64,000 nt of DNA from Rhabdornis inornatus (GCA_013397075.1 VWZS01007621.1:182252-246251), one strand, 5' to 3'. Counted from the first letter of the stretch, positions 45,641 to 57,796 are shown. Numbers and translations are program-made. The notes: a model not told the origin generated them from the letters alone.

Positions 45641-48381
45641 CAAGACAAACAGGCTCAGAAAGCCAGGGCATCATTTTTTGTTCCCATTTCCAAGAGTGAA
45701 TGGTGATAATTTTAATAACCTGCTGCTCTGACAGATTTAATGATGCAGATTAACTTTCATTGCTTGATTCATGCCATGCTGACATTTGGGGTGAAAGTTT
45801 GGGTTTACAAACTTTGAGTGGCTGGGTTTAGGCAACTCCAAAGGAGCTCCCAGCACCCCTGAGAATTTGGCTGAAATCCCATTTTGGGATGCCACCCTGT
45901 CCATGAAGAGGTGAGGTTTGAGCCCATCTCTGTCTCACTTCACAGCAGAGAACCTTGTCCATGGTCAGAAGGTTGTGGTGCCCACCAAAGCATCACTCAG
46001 GTGTATTAATTCTGACTTCACCTGCAGGCAGAAACACGGTGTGATGTCTCTGATGGCGAGTTCTGATTAGCTGGGTCTAAGCTGTGAACACCAAGATCAT
46101 CATCACTTCTGATAAAACCCAGAAGAAGAAATACTTTCCCAGCAAAATATCCAGCTTCAATCTATTCCCCTAAAAAAAGGGAAGCTGTGACATCTTTTGA
46201 ATTCCTAAAAGGGGAGTGAAAACTTCCAAATTAGTTGTTATGTCCTTGCACGCTCAATACAAGTCAGATTTTTCTTGTCTGTGTCTGATAATTCTAGTAA
46301 ATTAAATTCCATGATTCATTCAACATCTCTGCTGTACACTCCAAAAATCAGTAATTTATAAATGTCTTGCTAAGCCAGATGTGACAGCTGTGCCCCTTCA
46401 TTCTGGCCAGCTCAGCCTGGGCTCCTCTGCCACCACACTCCTGGGATCTCCTCCCCATCCGGACATCCTGAGCAAGGTCTTGCAGAATCAAATCTTGCAA
46501 ACTGATTTACTGTGGGCATTTTATTTGTATACATAAGCGTGTGTGTGTATATTTATGTATATGTATGGGGGAGTGTCCTGCTGTGGCTTTAAGAGGGTGA
46601 TTTATTTCTTCCTTTTAGAAGAAACTCTCCCAAGAAATGTTCAGGTCTGTCAGAAATAAGCAAAACGATTCAGAGTCTTTGATCTGAGTTTTATGGCTTG
46701 TTCCTTTTTAAAATTTCATCAGATCCCCTCTTTGATGCTGCCTTGTAGATCGAAAGGCTTGCTTGCTGCATAAACTCCACTTTGTTACCAAGGAGTGTTT
46801 CTGGTTGGTATTTTGGGAATTATAAGGGCTCTGTAGTACATTAAAAATAGAGAAAAGAGCTTTCAGCCCAGTAAAAAGTGAACTTTGTGGAGTGCTGCTG
46901 TCCCATTCTTCTGGCAAAATTCATCCCTATGGTCCTGGTGCTGCTGATAAAGATGTCTGCTCCGTGCTAAACTCTTAGTTTTCATCCTTTCCTTGTGCTT
47001 CCAACTCTCATTCATATAATTCATGCCCAGCCTCTCCATCTGTTCACATCAGCTTGAATGTGGAGTCAGGGGAAAGCTGGAGCTGCAGTTAAATGCTTGT
47101 ATGAGGGGCTGGAAGGTGGGATAGTGGCACCACACCAGGAGCTGGGATGTGTTTTCGTGCCACCAGCAAACACCAAACCCAGCAGCCACCTCCTCACACA
47201 GGTGTGGCTGTTTGGAAACACATCACTTAAAATCGTACAGATGGATCTGTGGAAAAAAATCAATTTCTGGTCTCACCCCTATAGCTTGGTACTGGCAGCA
47301 CCAGAGTTGTTCCCAATTGCCATCTGTAAAAAAAAAAAGCCTACAAACCTTTCCTCCCACATTTAATTAGCAGTTGGCAACAGTGTCACTGTAACCGTGG
47401 TGATCTAAAGATATAAATGAAACAAATCTGGCATTAAGGAGTAACATGGTTTAATTGACTGACTGATAGCTTTTCATTTTAAAAAACTTCCATGAAGTGC
47501 TGTAGCACTTCTTTAAAAAACTAAAAGGGCAGAAAAGTTTGGCCACAAGCCTTCTTAGTTTTACTTTTTTTTGTTTAAAGTTAATTTTATGTTACTAAAT
47601 TTTTCACTTCATTTTATTTCATTTCACTCACATTTCAACAAACCCCAGAATCTTGTCTGCTGCAGAACTAAATAACTGGGGAGGAAAAAAAATGTGTTTT
47701 GGTTGCTTTGGACCAATCTATACCAAGGTTGGGGCAAGGAATTGCCGAAGTGTTGCTCAGAAGTCACCATACTAAAATAACCTCGTGTTTCCACCTGCCC
47801 TTCATGGCAATGAATGGCAGAGGTGGAGGAGGGAAATGTCCATTCCAGAGCTGTGGAATGATGGAGAGATCTCTATGCTGGTACATAACACTGTGTTCCA
47901 GGCACAGCTAACTCTCCCCCACTCCTCATTTTTTTCTTTCCTTTCTTCTATCTCATTCCCTGGTAACACTGATGAGGATTCCTCATGGCAGTGGTGGATG
48001 CAACATAGTTTGAATGCTGCCTGAACAAACCAAAGCATGGGATTCCTGGGTGTGCAGTTAGAACATTCCATACCTGCCCTGTTCCTCATTCCTCTCTTCC
48101 CTTCCCTGTTCTTTTGGTTTGTCCTGGAAAGAAACCAGAAAAGTGCGTGGGAGGCAGACGGGGTTGGCACCGTGAGTTTCCAGAGGTGTATTTTCCAAAC
48201 AACCCCAGGAAAGTTCGGAAAAGGTCTTTTGGGTTGCAGCCATCTGCCATCACTTGGTGCTTCTTTCCCCAGGCAAAGGAAATAAACTCAGGTGCCATTC
48301 AGGCAGTGGGGTTCAAAGTGGTTTCCTTCAGCACTGCCCAGCAGGGAAACTGGGAAACACAGGTGAGTGTAACAGGGTCAT

Positions 48382-49006
48382 ATTTTGAACCACTTAATTA
48401 ATGGCTTGTCTGAAGTTTCTTCTGTCTTCACTCAGAGCCAGGATTAAAAAACATAGAGATGAATTTTCTCATGTAAAACATAGAGATGAATTTTCTTATG
48501 TTTGGGCTTGGTTGTTTATTAAATCTTGTTAAAAGTACAGAAAGTTCAGCAGCACTTTAGCTACCAGCTAAAGAAGTGAGCAAAAGGGAGGTGAACCTAG
48601 CTGGCTACAAGGTCTCTTAAAGCTAAACAGTCCAATAGAGAATTAACACCTATATTATTTATCCTTTTGACCCAATAACAAAATTCCCATGACCCTCAGT
48701 GCAGCACTGACTGACCAACCAGAAACTACTACCTGAAACCATGAAGAAGAAGGAAGATGAGCACTGAGACACCATCCAAAATCCTCCATCTTGTCCCATA
48801 TCTATTACTGTATTATAAAAACCTCAAATTTAAAACCCTTCACCATGTGAAATCACACACTTGTATTTAACTACATATCTGTGGCTTTAACTCCATCACT
48901 CAAATTTGGAGCCTTCTCCAAGGGTTCAGGTCAGAAGCAGTGTTCTCCAGGGGGTCAGTGCCAGAAAGCACAGAAAGCTCAAAAACCCAGGTTTCTGGGA
49001 TCCACA
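48382..49006 (-). mobile_element. Unclassified interspersed repeat, copy B
   Basis: Reverse-orientation partner of 42303-42908. Both share the boundary words GGATC near one end and a TAAGTGGT-CAAA motif at the other. Copy B carries an extra 27-base tandem duplication at 48448-48501. It lacks coding sequence. In this orientation the plus strand shows TATTATAAAAACCTC, so the true sense strand is open. Best guess is an ERV LTR or other non-coding retroelement. Confidence 0.75.
48448..48501. repeat. 27-base tandem duplication within copy B
   Basis: AAAACATAGAGATGAATTTT followed by CTCATGT in unit 1 and CTTATGT in unit 2. Copy A has no second unit, so this arose in copy B or its source. Confidence 0.97.
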
Positions 49007-49155
49007 GGTGAGAAGCCCCAGGATCCTTATCCCCATCCCCATCATCATCCCAGCTGCCAGGATTCAAGCCTTATGGGGTTTATTTAACAATGCATTATTT
49101 AGAAATTACCATGCATTTCTCTCCCACCTTGATAAATTTTATCTTTTCCACAGGA
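49007..49155. other. Unique sequence between repeats
   Basis: Short stretch between copy B and the next CR1 piece, with a CCCCAT triplet repeat (about 49030-49050). No gene seen. Confidence 0.5.
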
Positions 49156-49200
49156 ACAGAATCATAGAACGGTTTGGGTTGGAAAGGATCTTAAAGCTCC
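49156..49200 (-). repeat. CR1 3' terminal scrap (antisense)
   Basis: ACAGAATCATAGAACGGTTT and GGGTTGGAAAGGATCTTAAA give only the last 45 bases of CR1. A 148-codon plus frame crosses it. Confidence 0.88.
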
Positions 49201-49849
49201 TCAGCAATGGGGAGTTTTTAGGATCTGGGCACAGGATTCCCTGGACACAATTAAACCCAGGAATGTGCCCTGAAGGACACAGAGCGTGGTGCTGTCCTGC
49301 CTTTGGCCAGTGGCGAGCACAGGGTGACCTCCAAGGCAGTCAACACAAATAAATAATATGAAGCCCTGGGATGAGTAGTTCGTGGGCAGCACACCTGCAA
49401 CACCCATCCCAAAATAAAGGCAAATAAAACAGCTGTAACTCAAGCCTGGAGGGTGCTGGGCACTCGGGGGAGGGAAGCCAGGCTTTCAAATCGCTGTAAC
49501 CCAAGGAAGAAAATCATCAGCCTATATGCCTTTCACAGTATTTGATGACAAAATGGTTTGTGGCTTAGCCATTGTTTAAAGGCCATTCCTCAAATTCCGT
49601 GTTTACTGTCAGCAGGGTGAGTTGTGGACTCTGTGACTTTAGCTGTTAATGGGCCTAAACACTTCTGCCAACAGATTAAGCTCTGCTGAAACGCAAAGAA
49701 AATTGGCCCAAACAGAGATAGGGAGGGTTCTTGTTTAGCTGTTGTTTCATTTGCATGAGAATCATTGTCCGAAGACAATAGCACCTCCCTATCACCCAAA
49801 GTGTGGGCAATTGGGCGAAACGCATTCAGTTTCTGTTAAACGACAGAAA

Positions 49850-49876
49850 TTGTTTGTTTGCTTGTTTGTTTGTTTC
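49850..49876 (+). repeat. (TTTG)n microsatellite
   Basis: About six to seven TTTG units with one C substitution. Confidence 0.95.
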
Positions 49877-51282
49877 TAGAGGTAAAGAAAAATGCTCATT
49901 TTCAACTGCAAGGAGGAGTAGATGAGCAGTGAAATCCAATCCCCAAATACCTCCAGCTCTGATTGACTGGGAGCTAACAAGATGGGATGACCCAAAAGAA
50001 AACAAGGATATTAAGCTGTGAGTGTGTTTGAAACAATTACTGTCAGTGGAAGAAGAGGAATAAGCAAAATTAGTCTCCTTGGAGAAGGTGAAGAATAAGT
50101 TCCTTTCTAAAAAAGCTAGATTTTTTTTGTTATGATTTGTGCTGCTGGAGTTCCCAGGTGATAAATATCCTCGTGATGTTTCCATATAAATGCTGTCCTG
50201 ACAGGTACTGCAGGTACCAAATTCCCCCCAGGCTCAGTGTTTGGGAGAGGGTTAATTTGATGCTCAGGTGACATATATATATATTTATTTTTTTTTTTCA
50301 TTTTTCCCTCTGTAGTTAAAAATAATAGCCTGGATTATTTGAATTGTAGCAGCACCAGGAGCGAGCAGCCAAGGCTGCAGCCCCCTGGGAGGAGGCACTC
50401 AGCAGGAAAATGGGGAGCGGTTCTGCAGTGAGCTCCTGGCCCTCAGAGAAGGGGACCCCCAGGGATGGAGAGTGAGGACTTGAGGCCACCCTCAGGGCTG
50501 GGGCACATCTGTGACCCAGCTGGGTGGGACTGTGGGCTCAGGGATGAACCAGCCCAGCACCTTGGGGGCTGTTTTCTCTCTTTACTGCTGATTAGTGACA
50601 TGGGATTTAATCCCAGCACCATTCGATGTTTCCTTTCCTCAGGAGATCTTGCTGTTTTCTTTATACATTTTTTTTTTCCTTTGGCCATCACTGCTGTTCC
50701 TGGCAGTTACCTGTGGCTGCTTTAAATGCCACTGGATGTGAGGGGATGTTTACATCTCCCCAATTACATTGTCTTTGAATGCTTCTAAACTTGACTTTGA
50801 TTAAACACACTAATAACAAGAGAGGCTCCTTTTTTTTCCCCTTTTTTTATGAATGTCACTTGCTTGAGTTGAAAAGACATGCTCTTAATACTCGCTTTTC
50901 ATCTAAATCAAGAAAGCAACACTAAGCAAAAAAGTATTTAACTGTAGCATATAGGATTGTAAAGATGATAATCAGGGACACTGGTAATTGAAGCTTTTGG
51001 GGGAGAACCTTTCTTCTGAATCCTTCAGTCTGTTTAATAGGATAAAATTAGCTTGAGTGGCTTGGTGTTTGAAGAGGTTATGATATAATTGGAGCTGCCT
51101 CCTGGGTTTGCTGCTGGACAAGGCGATCAGGTGGAGACATGGGAGGGCATGGGAACCTCTGAAGCAGAAGACTCAGCTTCTGCCATACTAATTAGCCTAA
51201 ATTAGCTATGCCAGTTTTCTGCTTGCTTTTGAATTTCCCTGATAATGCTTTTACCGGGGGAGTGAGGAAAGGGATGTGGAAA

Positions 51283-51326
51283 CGCGCGCAAAGTTCACCG
51301 CGGAACGGCGGCGACGCCGACGTGAG
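51283..51326. promoter_or_regulatory. Very dense, very short CpG cluster
   Basis: ACGCGCGCAAAGTTCACCGC followed by GGAACGGCGGCGACGCCGAC holds about 11 CpGs in some 44 bases, set in CpG-poor AT-rich DNA. Too short for a formal CpG island. Such retention often means the site is unmethylated in the germline, which suggests a regulatory site, but this is inference. Confidence 0.5.
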
Positions 51327-52026
51327 GCTCAGGCTTATGGCTGCAAGCTTCAGAAAAGGGAAAAGGGAAAAAAAAAACAAACAGGGGGGAAAAAAAAGAT
51401 TGAATAGCATTAGGAAATAACAAATGGATATCAAGTACAACCCCCAGGGATTTAGAAAGTACTATGGCTTGCGCTCTCCAACACGGAAGTTTACAAAACA
51501 TCTGTAAGAAATTGATTATCTTGAGGATTATGCACACATTATTTTGAGGCCAGCCTCCTCCCCCCAAACCCCAGCTTTGCTCTTGAGTGTTTAACCCAAG
51601 GTGAAGGAGGCGGTTCTCCTCCAGGCAGAACCAGCTCTGGCACCTCTGCTTGTGCTCCATCATCCGCAAGGCCTGGGAGAGGCTGTTTGTGCTTTGTGAG
51701 CTGCTGCCATTTTTTAATTTTCACTTCCGACCCCAATTAATCAACTTTAACCATGCAAAGAGATTTGTGGCACATTCAGTATAGCTTGCATAAATCTATT
51801 TTGATTGAAAATGTGCGAGCGGGAAAGAAAATAAGGAGGGATTTTTTTTATGTTTTCTTTCTGTCCTGGCTGGATAGGGATGGGTTCTGTTGCCAGTGGA
51901 TGAAGCAAGTCAGGAGAGGAATTCTTCAAATTCTTCAAAATCTTCAATTCTTCATGTTAGAATGCATTTTTACAGACAAAAACAGCTCCATCCCTGGGGA
52001 AGAGTTGAGGCTATGGGGAGATACAG

Positions 52027-52333
52027 TTTTTTTTTCTCCCTTTCTCCCTTCCTTTCTTCCTCTCTTTCTTTCTCTCTCCCTTTCTTTCTCCCTTTCTCTC
52101 TTTTCCTCTCTCTTTTCTTCTTTCTTTCTTTCTTTCTTCTCTCTCTTTCTCTCTCTCTTTCTCTTTCTCTTTCTCTTTCTCTTTCTCTTTCTCTTTCTCT
52201 TTCTCTTTCTCTTTCTCTTTCTCTTTCTCTTTCTCTTTCTCTTTCTCTTTCTCTTTCTCTTTCTCTTTCTCTTTCTCTTTCTCTTTCTCTTTCTCTTTCT
52301 CTCTTTCTTCCTTTCTTTCCTCTTTTCTTTCTC
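52027..52333 (+). repeat. Long CTTTCT polypyrimidine tract
   Basis: About 305 bases of almost pure T and C. The centre (about 52158-52302) is a regular TTTCTC hexamer repeated roughly 24 times. The flanks are less regular CTTT and CTCT repeats. Mirror-symmetric pyrimidine tracts can form triplex DNA. All frames crossing it give only serine/leucine, phenylalanine/leucine or arginine/glutamate/lysine runs and are not genes. Confidence 0.98.
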
Positions 52334-52501
52334 AGCCTTGGTTTGGGGACAGGTACTTGGGGCCAGAATTGTCCACATCTCTCATTGCACATTCAGATAT
52401 TAGAAACAGCACGAGCAAGCCTCACCTCAGCAATCTGCTCTCCTAGCAGGGTCCACTAGCTCCAGGAGGCCTCCAGTCACTGGATGAGAGCATGGAATGA
52501 G

Positions 52502-52563
52502 GTCCTGGAGATCCTCACTGATCCTCCTGAGGATCAGTGAGGATCAGTGAGGATCTCCAGGAC
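52502..52563. repeat. Perfect 25-base inverted repeat (hairpin)
   Basis: The arms at 52502-52526 and 52539-52563 are exact reverse complements, with a 12-base centre. Arms begin GTCCTGGAGATCCTCACTG. The word GAGGATCAGT is also repeated in tandem beside the centre. It is unrelated to any repeat family I recognise. Confidence 0.95.
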
Positions 52564-52569
52564 ATTCTG

Positions 52570-52588
52570 GACACCCTCTGAGGGTGTC
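52570..52588. repeat. Second small hairpin
   Basis: GACACCCT and AGGGTGTC (8-base arms) separated by CTG, seven bases after the 25-base hairpin. Confidence 0.9.
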
Positions 52589-55500
52589 ACAGTTCAGGAG
52601 CTCTCAGTCAGGAATTTTCTTCTGCTTCCCATGAGCCATTCTTCCACCCAACACCCTTGATTTCTCCCCACCAGGCTGTCCCAGGAATGATTTGAAAAGG
52701 CCTGTGTGAAACAAAGAGAGGATCTCAAGGTCATTTAAAGAGCAGAGTTTGCAAGGCTCACCCAAACCTTCGTTTGCTTATGGTTTCCCACTGTGTCTCC
52801 TGGGACACAACGAAGGTTTTAAACAGATTTGTGTCAATTCCATATTTAAAGGAAGATAATGGGGTGGGAGCTGATCTGAGGGATTCTGGTGGACAAGGGG
52901 TGACTTGTGCTCCAGAGGACAATTTCTAGTAGAGCTGGACTTGTTTAGACACATCCTGCATCTCAGCATAAGAAAACCAACCCAAGGGCACTGCACTGTT
53001 GCTATTCATCACTATCTGCTTTCCATGGAAAATCAACAGGGATATCAGGGTTTAAGAACTCTGCTAAGCCATTTCATTGCATTTTATCTTATTCTTTCTG
53101 GAGAGGCAACTGGCTGAGCTCACATTGCTAACAACTGCTTGAGAATGAGTTTGGAAGGGCCCAGGATAATGAATTTCCTTCGCTGTCTCCTCCATTTCCA
53201 TGTACAGGGGAATTGCTCTTTGGGTGCCCTCTGAGCTGAGTGCACCTGGTCCTCAGTGAAAAATAGTGTTCAGATTCTGGATTTTAGGGCAATGAATCTG
53301 TCAGGAAAAGAGAATGAGCCTTGACTTCTCCTCTTCAGGCTCTCACGCTCCCACAACACTTGTCCAGGCTTTTATCAGGTGCAAACACCTGAGCCCCACA
53401 AGCCCTTCAGCCCTGGCACACACATTTTACGTGTTCACTCGAGTGCCTGCCCACAGACAAGTGCTGGAGCATCTTCATCTCCCATCCCAGGCTGGGTATC
53501 ACCTCTCAGCTTTACTGGGGGCTTGGAGCCTGCAAATGTTTCTTCTCAGAAACAGCATCACTCTTGTGACCAAGTCCTCCCCACAGAGACCTTGCAGAGG
53601 TGGGTTTTTATCACTCCACTCAGTCTCTTTACATTCACAGGGTTTTCTTCTTCAGCTACAGAATAAAGACAGCGAAATGGTTTTCAAAATCACTTCAGTC
53701 CAAGCCTTGGATTTTTAAGCTTTCTGCTCTAAATTCTGCAAGGGAAGTATTCTCTTCCTGCAAAGTATAACACCCAGATTAGATTTTTGAGAGCTGAGGG
53801 GAGTCATTCTTAATTAGAGAAAAAAGAACCAGGAAATCTTTCTGGGTTTTTTGTTTTGTTTTTTTTCTGTCAGACTTTCTTCTTTGGAGCACTATCCTCA
53901 TTTGATAGAAATGTTTAACTGGTAGGAACCATGAGGCAAACTCCTGAATGACAGACAGCTGAAGAAGGGACCTCAAGCTGTTGTCCTTGAAACCAGTGGT
54001 GAGTTTCCCCTTGACATCACAGGACACATCATCCAGCATAGCCCAACTCCAGACAGTTTTATTCTGCAGCCAGCAGCAATTTCTGCTCAGAAAAGGCAGA
54101 ACTGCTCCCCAGAGGAGCTGTGCAGCATGGAAAAAGCCTTGCACAGGATAAAAGCTGGATCACAGCCCCACCAGAGCCAGCATGAAGCCTCTCAGTGGTC
54201 CCAGCAAAGCAGGATTCCACCACCAGAGACCAGACTGACACACTGATGCAAATCTAGAGAAAATGTGTTTGAGCACAACTCAGCTCTGACCCAGCCTATT
54301 TGAGCAGAGGGAGCTTTTCCTCAGTTCATGGCACAAAAGTATTAATCCCTTCAGTCCTTCTCTGCTCTTGCTGCTGTACCCAGGAGAGAAAAGAGCTGCA
54401 GAGCATGAACCAGCTTTTTGGGAGAGCTCCCTTCTGTGTGGGCAGTGCCTCCAGCTCCCCTGACAGCAGAGACACTTCTGCTGTGCTTCTTGCTTGTGCT
54501 TGCTATGACTCCTGCAAGCCACATCTGCTCCTCTTCAGGCCACACCATACACATTAAAGCAAGAATCACTTCAGCAGTTTTTGTTGACCCTTGAGCTGAA
54601 CCCAAAATACCCCACAGGTCTGACAAATGGGTCACCTGGCTGATGTCTGATCTGCAAGCACTGTACCTTTTCCTGGGACGTCCCAGGAGCATGATGATGT
54701 GAAGTCAGGATATAGGTGGGGAAAAAAGAGGGGGAAAAAAAAAAAAACAAAGAAAAGAAAATTAAAAGAAAGATGAAAAGAAAAAAATCGAGGTATTACT
54801 GGCTAAAGACTCAAGCACTGATTGGCAGGGAGTGTCTGAACCTGTCCTCAAGGACACACCACAGTTGCAGGAGGGCAGGAGAGATGGAGCTCTGCTCCAT
54901 GGGCACAGCAGGAGGAGAATCCCCAGCTCCCATTCCTCCATTCTCTCAATAACTCACAAGGCAAAGCCATTTAAGCTGTTCTCCACCTTCCACAAGGTGT
55001 TTTCTGGCTCGTGCCTCCATCCCTCCGTGCACCCAGGACCTGTGAGAGACAGAGGTAATGCCTGACCCTGCTGCAGGTTTGCTTCCTGCTCCCTTCCAGG
55101 AGCAAGGGCTTGCAATCCCAGTGGGCTGAGCCTGTTGGATAGGTGGGGAGGGGGGGAAAAAATCCCCTCTGCTTAAACCAATTCCCTCAAGTCTCTGAGG
55201 AGCAGCAAAGCACAGCAGTCCCAAAGTGTGTGTGGGATCCAAGGAGCTTCCAGCTCAGCACAGCACGAGGGAGGGCTGGCTCAGCAGTGAGAGTCCCTCC
55301 TTGGCTCCATCAGGCAATACAGCAAGCAAGTCATGTCTCTTAGAAGAGCAAAAATCTATTTCAGAGCTCTCTCTTTTTTTCTGTGTGGGTGCTTATCTCT
55401 GGTCACTGCTGTTCACCATGTAGAGAAGTCTCTGTGGCATGCATTTCTGAGAGGGCAAACTGTCTAAAATTAGCTGTTAGTTTAAAATAAGAGACTGTGC

Positions 55501-56000
55501 AGTTCTCCAGGGAGGGGCATTCATCCTCCAAAGGAAACTGTCAAGGATTGTTCAGGATTACTCTCCAGCTGTTCAGGACTGCTGCATCCTTTTAAATTAT
55601 AATGTCAACATGTCGCAAATAATATGGAATGACAATGTCTAATTTCTGTCCTGTGAGGAATGAAAAGGAAGGGAGATTGCTAGCATACTAGATACATACC
55701 AGATTTGGGAGACCAGGTAACCTTTCTAGGTGGCTGTAGGAGAATAATTAGCCAAAACATTAATGCAAATGTAATTTTCTAGCTAGCCTGTGAAATCTAG
55801 AGGCATTACATTAAGTATTCCAGGCTAATGCTCTCCAGAATAGTTTGTGTTATCTCTGGGGCCAAGGGATGTAGCAGCTCCTCCACTGATTGGATTCTTT
55901 ATGTTGAGTAGCTGGGGGTTTATTTCCCAAAAGTGCTTGCTACCAGCACTGCTGGCTTTGAGGGAGTAATTTCAATGCCAAATTGCATGAATTGCATATG
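52589..56000. other. Unique sequence, no gene seen
   Basis: A purine-rich A/G tract lies at 54716-54789. Several frames of 80 to 134 codons overlap on both strands (53314-53718, 53779-54144, 54351-54692) with no recognisable domain. The section at about 55440-55860 is AT-rich and repeat-free. Confidence 0.5.
54716..54789 (+). repeat. A-rich purine tract
   Basis: GGGGAAAAAAGAGGGGG followed by long A runs and AAAGAAAAG-type words. Low complexity. Confidence 0.92.
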
Positions 56001-56135
56001 TGGAAGTGTCCAAGGCCAGGTTGGATGAGGCTTGGAGCAAACTGGGATAGTGGAAGGTGTCCCTGCCCATGGCAGGGGGTGGAACTGGATGAGCTTTAAG
56101 GTTCCTTCCAACCCAAACCATTCCCTGATTCCATG
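56001..56135 (+). repeat. CR1 LINE 3' fragment (sense)
   Basis: TGGAAGTGTCCAAGGCCAGG, TTGGATGAGGCTTGGAGCAA, GTGGAAGGTGTCCCTGCCCA and AAGGTTCCTTCCAACCCAAA, ending CCATTCCCTGATTCCATG. Last 135 bases of the element. Confidence 0.96.
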
Positions 56136-57796
56136 AAGGTGGAAGAAGTCATGGTTATCACTGACCTCCACGCCCATGAGCAGCCCACAGTGAATTTATT
56201 GCCCCCAAAAAACATGAAATATTTAACCTGACTGCATGAGAACACAGGAAATAATGAGGTTATTGCAGTTCATGGGCAGCTTGCATCATGTACATGCATA
56301 TTCCATCTAAATTTTAATGTGGACCACCAAGAGGAGGGAGGTTTTTTACAGATTTTACCTGGTTTTTTAGGTAGTTGTAGCTCTGAGGACTGAAGCAGAC
56401 ACCCACTCTGGGTTACAAGGTGAATTTCTAGGACTCAGCTGAAGAACAGGCAGCCCATGAAGTTGTGGTAATGTGGTTGCTTCCATCAGATGCCCACATC
56501 CAGATCTTAAATATTCCCTCAAGCTCCCAGGATGGCTGCCTATAAAATATAAACAATGCAATATGAGCAAGAAGAGTCCCAGGGTACACATTTTAATGCT
56601 CACATTCCATGCAGTGCCGTATATTTTTCACGTTTAGTTAAAGAAGTAAATGAAACAGAAAGAATCCAACATGTTTTGCATTCCCTTGCAACAGGAAGCT
56701 GTTTTGATAAAACCTACAAATGATCCATATTGATATTAACTTTTTTCTTTTTTTTTCTTTTTTTTTTTTGGTAAACTTAATTTGAATTTAGAAAGTCTCT
56801 AAATGATAATTGAATCACAAGTCTGGATTAGGATTCTAGCAGCAACACTTGACTTGGTCAAAATCACTGTTATGAAGAGATGCAATTTTTACACAGTACT
56901 TCACATTGATTAAGTAATGTGCGAAAATGGAAAAAAAGCATTCGAATCTTAATCATAGTAATTTGCATGAAATAAAAGTCTCTGTCAGGGGAATGCACAT
57001 TATAATAACTCCTGGGTGTTTTGGTTGCATCAGTGAGCAAAGAAGTTGCGTGCATTTTTTCCTCGTCCTGATATGCAAGAATTTCCTCTATTTTTAGTGT
57101 ACCTTTGATTATGTGAGAATTTAGAAATGCAGTTTTGTAGTCAGTGAGAGACTGAGAGACAAACAGGTATTTTAAGAGCAGCCAGGGCTCACAGCTGATT
57201 GGCAGTGTGCATACCTGAATGGAGCACAGAACTGTAAACCAGGATGTTGAAAACATGGGGAACTCGGTTTGAAGCTAATTAAGGCTCGTTTGGTTTTGAC
57301 CTGCATCAAACAATAGAAAATCAGAAAAGCAGATGCATTTTGGAAGCTACTGAACTGAAGAACCTTATCTGGAGCCCAGTGGAGTCAGCAGAGACCTTCT
57401 CACTGACTTCAGTCAATCAAGCCTTGGAAATGTTGGCGTTTATTTGCACAAATTGGTCTGGAGTAAAAGGGGTTTTAGAGGCAGTCCCTGCTCCGTTGGG
57501 TGCACACATCAGTGCTGCTCTGTGCCGTGCTGGTGGCACTTTTATCTGTCACTGGAGCAGACCTGGGAGCTCAGGCACATTACCCGTGACCATTGTGTAA
57601 CCTGTTTCATTTTAAAGAGTTGCTGTTTCAAAAATCAATGGGCATCAGCTGCTAATTACAGAAAATCTATGCCTTGGCCCTTCAGCAGGTTTTGCTTTTT
57701 TCCCACTCACCACGTTACCTCTGCTAAGGGCTGGCAGCTCAGACCTGTAGCCATAAGTGATGACCTCCTCCAGACCCCTTTTTTACATCTTTGGGG
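56136..57796. other. Unique AT-rich sequence, no gene seen
   Basis: A T-rich tract lies at 56740-56771. The section at about 56600-57130 is repeat-free and AT-rich and could be conserved. A 128-codon minus-strand frame (56870-57256) and a 166-codon plus frame (57444-57944, which runs into the next CR1) have no recognisable domain. Confidence 0.5.

Larger units (their letters stand above)
43662..48381. other. Long unique AT-rich interval, no gene seen
   Basis: This 4.7 kb interval has no recognised interspersed repeat, which is unusual for the window. Two sections (44590-44760 and 45240-45640) look like candidate conserved elements and are listed separately. A GT/AT repeat lies near 46531-46567. 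Frames of up to 122 codons on both strands (47802-48170) have no recognisable domain. Confidence 0.5.
49201..52026. other. Unique sequence, no gene seen
   Basis: Contains a TTTG repeat (49850-49876), an AT dinucleotide tract (about 50274-50287), T runs near 50287 and 50673, and the very small CpG cluster at 51283-51326. The section at about 50740-51060 is AT-rich and repeat-free. No recognisable coding frame. Confidence 0.5.

Noticed and set aside
51753..52459. Frames of 140-216 codons with Ser/Leu, Phe/Leu or Arg/Glu/Lys runs
   Set aside because: They are direct translations of the CTTTCT repeat on both strands.
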